Shown here: piece after piece, positions 1-6,753 of the stretch | Layout of the letters: every line of letters begins with the position of its first letter | How positions within the stretch are numbered: position 1 is the stretch's first letter | From: an uncultured Eubacteriales bacterium | Lineage (GTDB): Bacteria; Bacillota; Clostridia; Lachnospirales; CAG-274 | DNA: 11,627 nt | NCBI GenBank assembly: GCA_902497185.1 | Contig: CABVEG010000026.1 | Span: forward strand, 1 to 11,627 | Direction of reading: 5' to 3' | Program-made: the position numbers and the translations under genes | Notes under the pieces: generated by a model | Told to the model about the DNA's origin: nothing | What the model saw: the letters and a program-made list of their open reading frames with translations, nothing else | The model's database searches: none

Positions 1-1
1 T

Positions 2-418
2 ATAGAAGTTTTTAAATTAGAAAACTTGTTAAAAAGATTTTTAACAGATACAGAAATAGGTTTAAATGCAATAAGTAAGTGTACAGATATTCCTGTGTTT
101 GAGTTAAAAAGTGTTTTAGAAAATTCAGAATATAATATAGAACCAGATAAATGTACTTTTTTAATGTTAATACTTGATCAGTTAATAAATAACAGACCGT
201 TAGGAAAAGAAGATGATTATATTAAGGGTGTTATAAAATCCTTAAATAAACATTTGTTTATATCAAATAATGCAATATCTAAGTATGCAGATATATCTAT
301 TGATAGATTAAAACAATTTCTGGAAAATAAAGAGGATTTATCTCTTGAGGAAAAATATCGATTAGCTGTTTCTACTTTACATATTTTTGTTAATATTATA
401 AGAAATCCGGAGGCATAA
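2..418 (+). CDS. Unrecognised protein with duplicated helix-turn-helix-like segment, C-terminal part
   Basis: The reading frame is open to the left edge of the window, so the true start probably lies outside. The first possible start inside is a TTG at 26, giving 130 residues, but no convincing ribosome-binding site precedes it. Counting from that TTG, residues about 11-54 and 79-122 look like two copies of one helical unit. Each has an N-A-I-S-K box, then D-I, then L-K and L-E-N, followed by an acidic turn and another helix. The NAISK-xxDI-xxxxLKxxLEN pattern resembles a Cro/XRE-type helix-turn-helix, so a DNA-binding or regulatory role is possible. That is inference, and no family was recognised. 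There is no membrane segment or signal peptide. The gene is co-directional with rpmH but separated from it by 218 bp containing a strong promoter, so it is probably a separate transcription unit. No clear terminator follows it. Confidence 0.7.
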   Translation: MEVFKLENLLKRFLTDTEIGLNAISKCTDIPVFELKSVLENSEYNIEPDKCTFLMLILDQLINNRPLGKEDDYIKGVIKSLNKHLFISNNAISKYADISIDRLKQFLENKEDLSLEEKYRLAVSTLHIFVNIIRNPEA

Positions 419-544
419 ATAAATTTAACATTTATTTTTGTGAAAAAACAAGAGCCGTTGAAGGGTAACTATTAAAAATAAAATAGAATAAATCGAACAA
501 AAATTTTATGATAATTAAAAACCAAATAAAAATAAAAATTTTTC

Positions 545-573
545 TTGACTAAATGGGATTTTTACACTATAAT
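545..573 (+). promoter_or_regulatory. Sigma-A type promoter of the rpmH cluster
   Basis: TTGACT at 545-550 and TATAAT at 568-573 are separated by exactly 17 bp, with one mismatch to the full consensus. Transcription would start near 580, giving a leader of about 57 nt before rpmH. This is the best promoter-like match I noticed on the + strand, and it probably drives rpmH and, through the following weak hairpin, rnpA-yidD-yidC-jag. The rest of the gap between 419 and 636 is very AT-rich. I found no good DnaA boxes and no clear hairpin there. Confidence 0.88.
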
Positions 574-636
574 AGGACTAGTGCTTGATTTGACTTTAAG
601 TAAAATACAGACTAATTACAAGGAGGTGCTTTGACA

Positions 637-771
637 ATGAAGATGACATTCCAGCCAAAGAAAAGACAGAGAAGCAAGGTTCATGGTTTCAGAAAGAGAA
701 TGAGTACTGCTAACGGCAGAAAAGTAATACTTGCAAGACGTAGAAAAGGCAGAAAGGTTTTATCTGCATAA
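637..771 (+). CDS. rpmH: 50S ribosomal protein L34
   Basis: This 44-residue, very basic protein begins MKMTFQPKKRQRSKVHGFRK and ends RRKGRKVLSA, the hallmark sequence of bacterial L34. L34 binds 23S rRNA in the large ribosomal subunit. The length matches the family. The ATG at 637 follows a strong AAGGAGG at 620-626. A TTG two codons earlier is in frame, but the family starts with MK(M/R)T, so ATG is chosen. It is the first gene of the cluster rpmH-rnpA-yidD-yidC-jag-mnmE-mnmG, which is normally found beside oriC. A consensus promoter precedes it and a hairpin follows it, which would allow L34 mRNA to outnumber that of the downstream genes. Confidence 0.98.
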   Translation: MKMTFQPKKRQRSKVHGFRKRMSTANGRKVILARRRKGRKVLSA

Positions 772-788
772 ATTTTATCTGCATTATA

Positions 789-818
789 AAAGCCCGCTTT
801 ATAAGTGGGCTTTATTGT
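789..818 (+). terminator. Hairpin between rpmH and rnpA (partial terminator)
   Basis: An 11-bp stem (AAAGCCCGCTT pairing with AAGTGGGCTTT, one G-U pair) with a 3-nt loop spans 789-813 and is followed by the weak U-tract TTTATTGTT. The short, interrupted U-run suggests leaky termination or 3'-end protection of rpmH mRNA, with read-through into rnpA. I see no strong separate promoter for rnpA in the following 50 bp. Confidence 0.75.
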
Positions 819-864
819 TATAATATGTAATACTTTTCTATTAATGGTTAAAAGGGGGATAAAT

Positions 865-1215
865 ATGCTGTTTACAGAATCCCTTAAAAAAAATTATCAA
901 TTCAGATATGTGTATAACAGAGGCCGTTCCATTGCTAACAGACTGCTTGTTATGTATTCTATTAAAAATGGAACAGAGGGCAACCGATTTGGTATTTCAG
1001 TCAGTAAAAAGGTTGGCAACAGTGTTGTAAGAAGCCGTATTACCAGACTGCTGAGAGAAAGCTACAGACTTTCTGAGGAAAATATACAATCGGGCTATGA
1101 CATTGTGGTCATAGCAAGAGGCTCGGCTAAGGGAGCCTCTTATAAAGAAGTGGAAAGTGCACTTTTGCACTTATTGAGAAAACAAAGATTACTGAAGTCG
1201 GAGAAAAAAGAATGA
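865..1215 (+). CDS. rnpA: Ribonuclease P protein component
   Basis: This is a 116-residue basic protein and the protein subunit of RNase P. It binds the catalytic RNA and helps recognise the 5' leader of precursor tRNA. The family pattern is visible: F-R-x-V-Y near residues 13-17, R-F-G-I-S-V-S-K-K-V-G-N at 41-52, and the basic helix VVRSRITRLLRE at 54-65. The usual R-N-R-x-K-R core reads R-S-R-I-T-R here, with Asn to Ser and Lys to Thr. The end, ending KSEKKE, is charged. The ATG at 865 is chosen because AGGGGG at 853-858 precedes it and the family starts near this point. A longer frame open from 805 would begin inside the preceding hairpin. The stop overlaps the yidD start (ATGA), so the two genes are translationally coupled. 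Confidence 0.97.
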   Translation: MLFTESLKKNYQFRYVYNRGRSIANRLLVMYSIKNGTEGNRFGISVSKKVGNSVVRSRITRLLRESYRLSEENIQSGYDIVVIARGSAKGASYKEVESALLHLLRKQRLLKSEKKE

Positions 1216-1421
1216 AAACTATAGCACTATTTATAATAGGCTTTTACAGAAAATATATTACGCCATTTACACCCGGATGTTGTAGGTTTGTACCGACTTG
1301 CTCTGCCTATGCCTATGAGGCAATAGATAAGTACGGTCTGTTAAAGGGTGGATATTTGGCGGTAAGAAGAATTTTAAAATGTCACCCATTTCATAAGGGT
1401 GGCTACGACCCTGTACCATAA
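1212..1421 (+). CDS. yidD: Membrane protein insertion efficiency factor YidD
   Basis: This 69-residue protein carries the full family signature: IGFYRKYITP at 9-18, a cysteine-rich C-C-R-F-x-P-T-C-S-x-Y-A at 23-34, and KCHPFHKGGYDPVP at the C-terminus. YidD is a small protein that associates with the inner face of the membrane and aids YidC-dependent insertion of membrane proteins. The hydrophobic N-terminus (residues 4-11) fits an amphipathic anchor. The start codon overlaps the rnpA stop by 4 nt, and yidC begins 14 nt after its stop. The rnpA-yidD-yidC order is the standard one. Length and motifs leave little doubt. Confidence 0.97.
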   Translation: MKTIALFIIGFYRKYITPFTPGCCRFVPTCSAYAYEAIDKYGLLKGGYLAVRRILKCHPFHKGGYDPVP

Positions 1422-1435
1422 AGGAGGATACACCG

Positions 1436-2479
1436 TTGCTAAATTTATTAGCTGTTTCCAGAGATGTAATGGACGATCCCGGTATTATTGTTGGACCTAT
1501 TGCTTGGATCTTAGGACATGTTATTAATTTTTTCTTTAACATTATCTATAGTCTTGGTATTCATGCCAACTCACTTGGTATTTCCATTATTTTATTAACT
1601 ATTTTTACACGTTGTCTTATGATTCCCCTTTCTTATAAGCAGCAGAAATCCATGTTTAAAATGCAGGCTCTTTCTCCTGAACTTAAGAAAATACAGGAAA
1701 AGTACAAGGGGGCAACTGCTGATCCTGAACTTCAGAGAAAAATGCAGATGGAAACTCAGAAACTTTATAGTGAAAATAATGTAAGTCCGTTTAGTGGATG
1801 CTTGCCTATGCTTATTCAGCTTCCTATTTTCTTTGGGCTTTATCATGTAATGCAGAATCCGTTTAAGTATATTGATGTTATTAATGATGTTTATACTCAA
1901 TTATCAACAATGGTGCTTACTGCTGCCCAGACTGATAATAATTTGTTAAAACTTGTGCAGGAATTCGGTCAGTTCGGTCATGTACCGGAAAACACAGGTA
2001 TTGATGTTAATATATTTAACAGAATTATTAACATTCTAGGTCCGAGTGAAATAGGTCAGTTAAAGACAGCTATTGCGTCTGCTGATTTTGATAAGATTTG
2101 TGCAAGTAAGGATTCCATAGAGCTTTTCTTAGGGCTTAACTTGACAGAAAAGGTTGGTCTTTGGCCAATTACTCCAAAGGCTATTATTCCTATACTTTCC
2201 GGTTTAACAACATTCCTGTCATCTTGGCTTATGAGCAGAAAGAATCAGACAACAGACCCTGCTATGAAGTCACAGCAGAGAATTATGAATATTACCATGC
2301 CTCTTATGATGATGTGGATTACATCCTCTCTCCCAGGCGGTATTGGTATTTATTGGATTGCATCTAATGTATTCCAGCTTTGTCAGCAATTTTTCCTTAA
2401 TAGGCATTTTGAAAAAATTGGTGCAGCCGATGTAATTGTGCCAAAGGAAAAGAAGCATAAAAAGGGAGGAAATAAATAA
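1436..2479 (+). CDS. yidC: Membrane protein insertase YidC/OxaA
   Basis: This 347-residue polytopic protein inserts and folds membrane proteins, alone or with Sec. Hydrophobic stretches lie at about 17-42, 47-65, 122-140, 246-266 and 285-319. The conserved region FTRCLMIPLSYKQQKSM at 57-73 includes Arg59, matching the positively charged residue in the hydrophilic groove. It is followed by the cytoplasmic coiled hairpin (about 78-112) and by FSGCLPMLIQLPIFFGLY at 119-136, another family block. The C-terminal tail KKHKKGGNK is basic, as in ribosome-contacting YidC proteins. The TTG start at 1436 is supported by AAGGAGG at 1421-1427; the first ATG, at 1469, has no comparable site. I see no lipobox cysteine, unlike many bacillar homologues. 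The loop at about 145-240 is somewhat long. The stop overlaps the jag start. Confidence 0.96.
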   Translation: MLNLLAVSRDVMDDPGIIVGPIAWILGHVINFFFNIIYSLGIHANSLGISIILLTIFTRCLMIPLSYKQQKSMFKMQALSPELKKIQEKYKGATADPELQRKMQMETQKLYSENNVSPFSGCLPMLIQLPIFFGLYHVMQNPFKYIDVINDVYTQLSTMVLTAAQTDNNLLKLVQEFGQFGHVPENTGIDVNIFNRIINILGPSEIGQLKTAIASADFDKICASKDSIELFLGLNLTEKVGLWPITPKAIIPILSGLTTFLSSWLMSRKNQTTDPAMKSQQRIMNITMPLMMMWITSSLPGGIGIYWIASNVFQLCQQFFLNRHFEKIGAADVIVPKEKKHKKGGNK

Positions 2480-3360
2480 TGAAACAGATTGAAATGACAG
2501 GTAAGACAATTAATGAGGCTATAGACAATGCCTGTGCCAAGTTAGGCGTTACATTACTTGATGTTGAATATAAGGTTATTGACGAACCCAGTAAAGGTTT
2601 TTTAGGTATTGGTGCAAAGCCTGCTAAGGTTCTTGTTACTGTAATTGGCAGTGATGAGGAAGAGGTTAAGCCTGAACCTAAGAAGGAAGATAAGACAGAA
2701 TTAAAGGTTGAAAAGAAACCTGAGCCAAAGCCCGAGCCAAAGGTAGAAAAGAAGCCTGAACCAAAACCGGAAGTTAAGGTTGAGGAACCTGCTGAATCTG
2801 CTGTTGAGGAAATAGAAAAGGAAGAACCATCCGAAAACGAGTCAGCAAGAGCAAGTCTTACTGATGAGGATAAAAAGAATATTATTGCAGTTGCAACTAA
2901 TTTCTTAAATGAGGTTTTTGCCAAGATGAATATGGCAGTTGAGCTTGAGGCATCATTTATTGACAATAAGCATATTTTTATTGATATGAAGGGCGAGGAT
3001 ATGGGTGCTATTATTGGTAAGAGAGGTCAGACTCTTGACAGTATTCAGTATCTTACTAATCTTGTTGTAAACAAGGGCGAGTATCCTTATATGAATGTTA
3101 CTCTTGATACTGAGGGCTATAGAGCAAAAAGACAAAAAACTCTTGAACAGCTTGCCTTTAATTTAGCAAAGAAGGCTAAGCATAACAGAAGAAATATTAC
3201 TCTTGAACCTATGAACCCTTACGAGAGAAGAATTATTCACGCAACTTTACAAAATGACAGATATGTTACTACATACAGCGAAGGTACAGAGCCTTTCAGA
3301 TATGTTGTAATTGCCTTGAAGAATAATTATTCAAGCAGAAGAAACTATAGAAATAATTAA
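2479..3360 (+). CDS. jag: RNA-binding protein Jag/KhpB (KH-R3H)
   Basis: This 293-residue protein has the three-part Jag layout. The Jag-N domain is at 1-55 (ending PSKGFLGIGAKPAKV). A charged linker of Glu, Lys and Pro follows at about 57-125. The KH domain at about 150-210 has the nucleic-acid-binding loop GAIIGKRGQT at 176-185. The R3H domain covers about 215-285 and includes NPYERRIIHATL at 246-257. In Firmicutes, KhpB pairs with KhpA, binds RNA and influences cell elongation and division. The ATG at 2479 shares a base with the yidC stop and has GGGAGGA at 2464-2470. The linker holds a 12-residue tandem repeat, noted separately. The gene closes the first transcription unit, because an intrinsic terminator follows. 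Confidence 0.95.
   Translation: MKQIEMTGKTINEAIDNACAKLGVTLLDVEYKVIDEPSKGFLGIGAKPAKVLVTVIGSDEEEVKPEPKKEDKTELKVEKKPEPKPEPKVEKKPEPKPEVKVEEPAESAVEEIEKEEPSENESARASLTDEDKKNIIAVATNFLNEVFAKMNMAVELEASFIDNKHIFIDMKGEDMGAIIGKRGQTLDSIQYLTNLVVNKGEYPYMNVTLDTEGYRAKRQKTLEQLAFNLAKKAKHNRRNITLEPMNPYERRIIHATLQNDRYVTTYSEGTEPFRYVVIALKNNYSSRRNYRNN
2704..2772 (+). repeat. Tandem repeat in the Jag linker
   Basis: The linker contains KVEKKPEPKPE twice (residues 76-86 and 88-98) with a 12-residue period, so the coding DNA is an imperfect 36-bp tandem repeat. The neighbouring residues continue the Lys/Glu/Pro bias. Such linkers in Jag proteins vary in length and are probably disordered. The repeat could expand or contract without shifting the frame. 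Confidence 0.8.
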
Positions 3361-3374
3361 TTTAATGTCAGATG

Positions 3375-3402
3375 GGCATGGGCGTTAGCCTGTGCCTTTT
3401 TT
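3375..3402 (+). terminator. Intrinsic terminator after jag
   Basis: A 9-bp stem, GGCATGGGC with GCCTGTGCC (two G-U pairs), closes a GTTA loop and is followed directly by six T residues at 3397-3402. This is a good rho-independent terminator. It ends only two bases before the mnmE ribosome-binding site (GGAGG at 3405-3409), so mnmE needs either read-through or a promoter inside jag. Confidence 0.85.
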
Positions 3403-3418
3403 ATGGAGGTTGAACATT

Positions 3419-4791
3419 ATGCTGAAAGTTAATATTGATGATACTATAGCCGCTATATCAACAGCAACAGGCAATGGAGGTATTGGCATTGTTCGACTTA
3501 GCGGAAGTGAGGCTGTGGAGATTTGCGACAAAATCTTTGTATCTCCAAAGGGTAAGAAATTGAGCCAACAAAAAAGCAACACAATTCATTTTGGAAATAT
3601 TGTATATAATGGAAAAATTATTGATGAAGTGCTTGTATCTGTTATGAAAGCGCCTAACACTTACACACGTGAGGATGTTGTGGAAATTAATACTCATGGT
3701 GGATATAGGGCAGTAACGGCTGTATTAAACACTGTTATTAAAAGTGGTGCAAGAATGGCAGAGCCGGGAGAATTTACAAAGAGAGCTTTTTTAAACGGCA
3801 GAATTGATTTGACACAGGCGGAGGCAGTGATATTATAAATGCTAAAACTGATGCATCAAGAGAGGCTGCAATGTTAAGACTTGAGGGTAGACTTTCTAAG
3901 GAGATAAAGGCATTAAGAGAGGATATTCTTATGATGCTTGCCCATATTGAGGCAGGTATTGACTATCCTGAACACGATGATGAAACTATGACCTATAACC
4001 TTATAGCTGATAATACAAAAAAGGCTTTAATGACTGTGGACAGGCTTATTGCCTCTGCTGATACCGGCAAGATTTATAAGGAGGGTATTAAAACTGTTAT
4101 TTTAGGCAGACCTAATGTTGGCAAATCCTCTCTTTTAAATGCCATGCTTGAGGAGGACAGAGCTATTGTTACGGATATTCCGGGTACTACAAGGGACAGT
4201 CTTGAGGAATTGCTTAATGTACAGGGCATACCTCTTAATATAATTGATACGGCAGGAATAAGAAACACTGATGATGTTATTGAACAGATTGGTGTTGAAA
4301 AGTCTAAAAGCCTTGCAGAACAGGCTGACTTAATTTTACTTATGTTTGACGGCAGCAGAGAGTTAAGTGATGAGGACAGAGAATTAATTGAGCTTGTTAA
4401 AAATAAGAAAACAATTACCCTTATTAATAAGCTAGACTTGGAACAGAAAATTGATATGGAGGCTTTAAAGAGCCTTGACCCTGTTAATATTTCAGTTAAG
4501 TCAGATATGGGTATTAATGATATATATGAAAAAATAAAGGAAATGTTTTCATTTGGTGATATTAACATTAACAATGAGGTTTTAATATCAGGTGAGAGAA
4601 ATAAGGAAAGCCTTTTTAAAGCTAAAAGCTATCTTGAAAATGTAATGGAAACTGTTGAAAACAGAATGCCTGAGGATTTTATAACTATGGATTTGACAGA
4701 GGCTTATGCTGCCCTTGGAGAAATTACGGGAGAGGCTTTGGAAGAGGATATTATTGATAAGATATTCAGTGAGTTTTGTTTGGGAAAATAG
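3419..4791 (+). pseudogene. mnmE: tRNA modification GTPase MnmE, frameshifted
   Basis: MnmE with MnmG makes the 5-carboxymethylaminomethyl group on U34 of certain tRNAs. The 5' part (3419-3838, ATG after GGAGG) encodes the folate-binding N-domain, ending RIDLTQAEAVIL-stop. The family sequence AEAVIDIINAKTD continues in another frame from GAT at 3829. Joining VI (frame 2) to DIINAK (frame 1) needs four extra bases: GTGATATTATAA here versus an expected GTGATAGATATTATAA, so one GATA of a GATAGATA tandem appears lost. The restored protein would be 458 residues, the normal length. Everything else is intact: GRPNVGKS at 231-238, TTRD 258-261, DTAG 278-281, NKLD 338-341, and the C-terminal FCLGK with Cys455. 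The second part could restart at ATG 3871 (AGAGAGG before it), giving a 306-residue fragment with helical and G domains but no N-domain. Either the gene is inactive, or this is a sequencing or assembly error. Confidence 0.9.
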
Positions 4792-4801
4792 AGGTGAAAA
4801 A

Positions 4802-6685
4802 ATGGGAAATTTATATAAAGCTGATGAAGTTGATGTCTGTGTAATAGGTGCAGGTCATGCAGGCTGTGAGGCGGCTCTTGCCACGGCAAGAATGGGCTTG
4901 AAGACTATACTTTTTGCCCTTAACCTTGACAGCATAGCAATGATGCCCTGTAACCCTCACATAGGCGGAAGCTCCAAAGGTCATTTAGTAAGAGAAATAG
5001 ATGCTCTTGGCGGTGAAATGGGTAAAAATATAGATAAGACCTATTTGCAGATTAAAATGCTTAACACAGGCAAAGGTCCTGCTGTTTATTCATTAAGAGC
5101 ACAGGCAGACAAGGCTAAGTACCATACTGAAATGAAAAAGGTACTTGAAAACACTGAAAATCTTTTAATAAGACAGGGTGAAATTGTAGATATAATTACG
5201 GAAGATAATAAAGTAACAGGCGTTGTATCTGAAAGCAATGCTCTTTATAAGTGCAAGGCAGCCATAATATGCAGCGGTACATATTTGCAGGCACGTTGCC
5301 TTTATGGTGATACTATTATTGAAAGCGGACCTAATGGTTTGAGAAGGTCAGAAAAATTAAGTGACTGTCTTGAAAGGCTCGGCATTAAACTTTTTAGATA
5401 TAAGACAGGTACACCTGCAAGAGTTGATGCAAAGTCAGTTGACATAAGTAAAATGAAGGCGCAGCCGGGAGATGAAAAGGTTATACCTTTTTCTTTTGAA
5501 AATATTAATAAGGATATTTCAAAGCCCCAGTATGATTGCTATTTAACTTATACCAATGAAGAAACTCACAATATTATAAGAGCAAATCTTGACCGTTCAC
5601 CTCTTTACTCAGGTGTAATTGAAGGTACCGGTCCAAGATACTGTCCATCCATTGAGGATAAGGTTGTCCGTTTTGCAGATAAAACACAGCATCAGATTTT
5701 TGTTGAGCCTGAGGGTGAGGACACTAATGAAATGTATATCCAGGGTATGAGTTCATCACTTCCGGAGGATGTTCAGCTTGCAATGTACAGAACTATTCCC
5801 GGTCTTGAAAACGTAAGATTTACAAGAACTGCTTATGCTATTGAATATGATTGTATTGATGCAAATCAGCTTAAATTAAGCCTTGAATTTAAAAATATTC
5901 ATGGTCTTTTCTCCGCAGGTCAGTTTAATGGTACAAGTGGTTATGAGGAAGCGGCTGCACAGGGCATTATAAGCGGTATTAATGCTGCTGCTTATATTAA
6001 GGGTATTGAGCCTTTAATTTTAGACAGAAGTGAAGGCTATATTGGTGTGCTTATTGATGATATTATTACTAAGGAGAGCAGAGAGCCTTACAGAATGATG
6101 ACATCAAGAGCTGAATACAGACTTCTTTTAAGACAGGATAATGCGGATTTAAGACTTACGGAATACGGCTATAAATACGGACTTATTTCACAGGAAAGAT
6201 ATGACAGATTTTTGGCTAAAAAGGCTGCTATCGAAAATGAAATTAAGAGAGTATCAAAAATTAACTTTGGTCCTACTGACGAAGTCAATTCTCTGCTTGA
6301 AAGTCTGGGAAGTTCACCTTTGTCAACAGGAGTGAATATGGGTGATATTATAAAAAGACCTGAAATTACCTATGATATGCTGGCTCCTATTGATACTGAA
6401 AGACCTGATTTAAGTGATGAAGTAAGAGAACAGGTTAATATTCAGATTAAGTATGAGGGCTATATTGCAAGGCAAATGAAACAGGTTGAGGCTTTTAAAA
6501 AGCTTGAAGCTAAGAAAATACCTGAAAATATTGACTATGATAATGTTATGGGACTAAGACTTGAGGCTACTCAAAAGTTTAAGGCCGTAAGACCTGTTAA
6601 TATTGGACAGGCAAGCAGAATAAGCGGTGTAAGTCCTGCTGATGTTAATATGCTGCTTGTTTATATGAATGGGTATAGGGGATAG
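4802..6685 (+). CDS. mnmG: tRNA U34 carboxymethylaminomethyl modification enzyme MnmG (GidA)
   Basis: This 627-residue FAD-dependent enzyme works with MnmE, using methylene-tetrahydrofolate to add the cmnm5 group to the wobble uridine of tRNAs. The FAD-binding Rossmann motif GAGHAG is at 16-21. MPCNPHIGGSSKGHLVREID at 48-67 holds Cys50 (E. coli Cys47), and GPRYCPSIEDK at 277-287 holds Cys281 (E. coli Cys277). GQFNGTSGYEEAAAQG at 373-388 and SRAEYRLLLRQDNAD at 435-449 are further family blocks. The C-terminal tRNA/MnmE-binding helices end in RISGVSPADVNMLLVYM. The ATG at 4802 is chosen from AGAGGTG at 4790-4796; an upstream in-frame extension overlaps mnmE and lacks family sequence. It starts 10 nt after the mnmE stop. 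The enzyme looks fully intact although its partner mnmE is frameshifted. Confidence 0.98.
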   Translation: MGNLYKADEVDVCVIGAGHAGCEAALATARMGLKTILFALNLDSIAMMPCNPHIGGSSKGHLVREIDALGGEMGKNIDKTYLQIKMLNTGKGPAVYSLRAQADKAKYHTEMKKVLENTENLLIRQGEIVDIITEDNKVTGVVSESNALYKCKAAIICSGTYLQARCLYGDTIIESGPNGLRRSEKLSDCLERLGIKLFRYKTGTPARVDAKSVDISKMKAQPGDEKVIPFSFENINKDISKPQYDCYLTYTNEETHNIIRANLDRSPLYSGVIEGTGPRYCPSIEDKVVRFADKTQHQIFVEPEGEDTNEMYIQGMSSSLPEDVQLAMYRTIPGLENVRFTRTAYAIEYDCIDANQLKLSLEFKNIHGLFSAGQFNGTSGYEEAAAQGIISGINAAAYIKGIEPLILDRSEGYIGVLIDDIITKESREPYRMMTSRAEYRLLLRQDNADLRLTEYGYKYGLISQERYDRFLAKKAAIENEIKRVSKINFGPTDEVNSLLESLGSSPLSTGVNMGDIIKRPEITYDMLAPIDTERPDLSDEVREQVNIQIKYEGYIARQMKQVEAFKKLEAKKIPENIDYDNVMGLRLEATQKFKAVRPVNIGQASRISGVSPADVNMLLVYMNGYRG

Positions 6686-6704
6686 AAAGAAATATTATTG
6701 TGTT

Positions 6705-6749
6705 GGGGCTGTTGCAAAATAGGTAACTATTATGTAACAGCCCCTTTTT
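6705..6749 (+). terminator. Intrinsic terminator after mnmG
   Basis: GGGGCTGTTGC at 6705-6715 pairs with GTAACAGCCCC at 6734-6744 (one G-U), plus one A-T pair, closing a long AT-rich loop. Five T residues follow at 6745-6749. It ends + strand transcription just before the end of the convergent gene. Read on the minus strand the stem is the same but there is no clean U-run, so it would be a weaker terminator for the opposing gene. Confidence 0.85.
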
Positions 6750-6753
6750 GAAT

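Noticed and set aside
419..636. Possible oriC with DnaA boxes
   Set aside because: The region is AT-rich and lies beside the oriC-linked cluster, but no match close to TTATCCACA was found; TGTGAAAAA near 440 is only a 7/9 match.
2161..2367. Plus-strand 68-codon open frame inside yidC
   Set aside because: It overlaps conserved yidC coding sequence in another frame and has no ribosome-binding site.
2397..2966. Minus-strand 189-codon open frame rich in Ser, Phe and Gly
   Set aside because: It is the reverse of the Lys/Glu/Pro linker of jag; its Ser/Gly/Phe repeats are the antisense of that low-complexity region, and it has no supported start.
3838..3871. Programmed ribosomal frameshift in mnmE
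   Set aside because: There is no slippery heptamer at the break, and joining the frames requires four missing bases that exactly restore a GATA repeat, so deletion or sequence error explains it better.
4074..4574. Minus-strand 166-codon open frame
   Set aside because: It lies wholly opposite the well-conserved MnmE GTPase domain, and its Ser/Ile/Leu-rich sequence is an antisense artefact.
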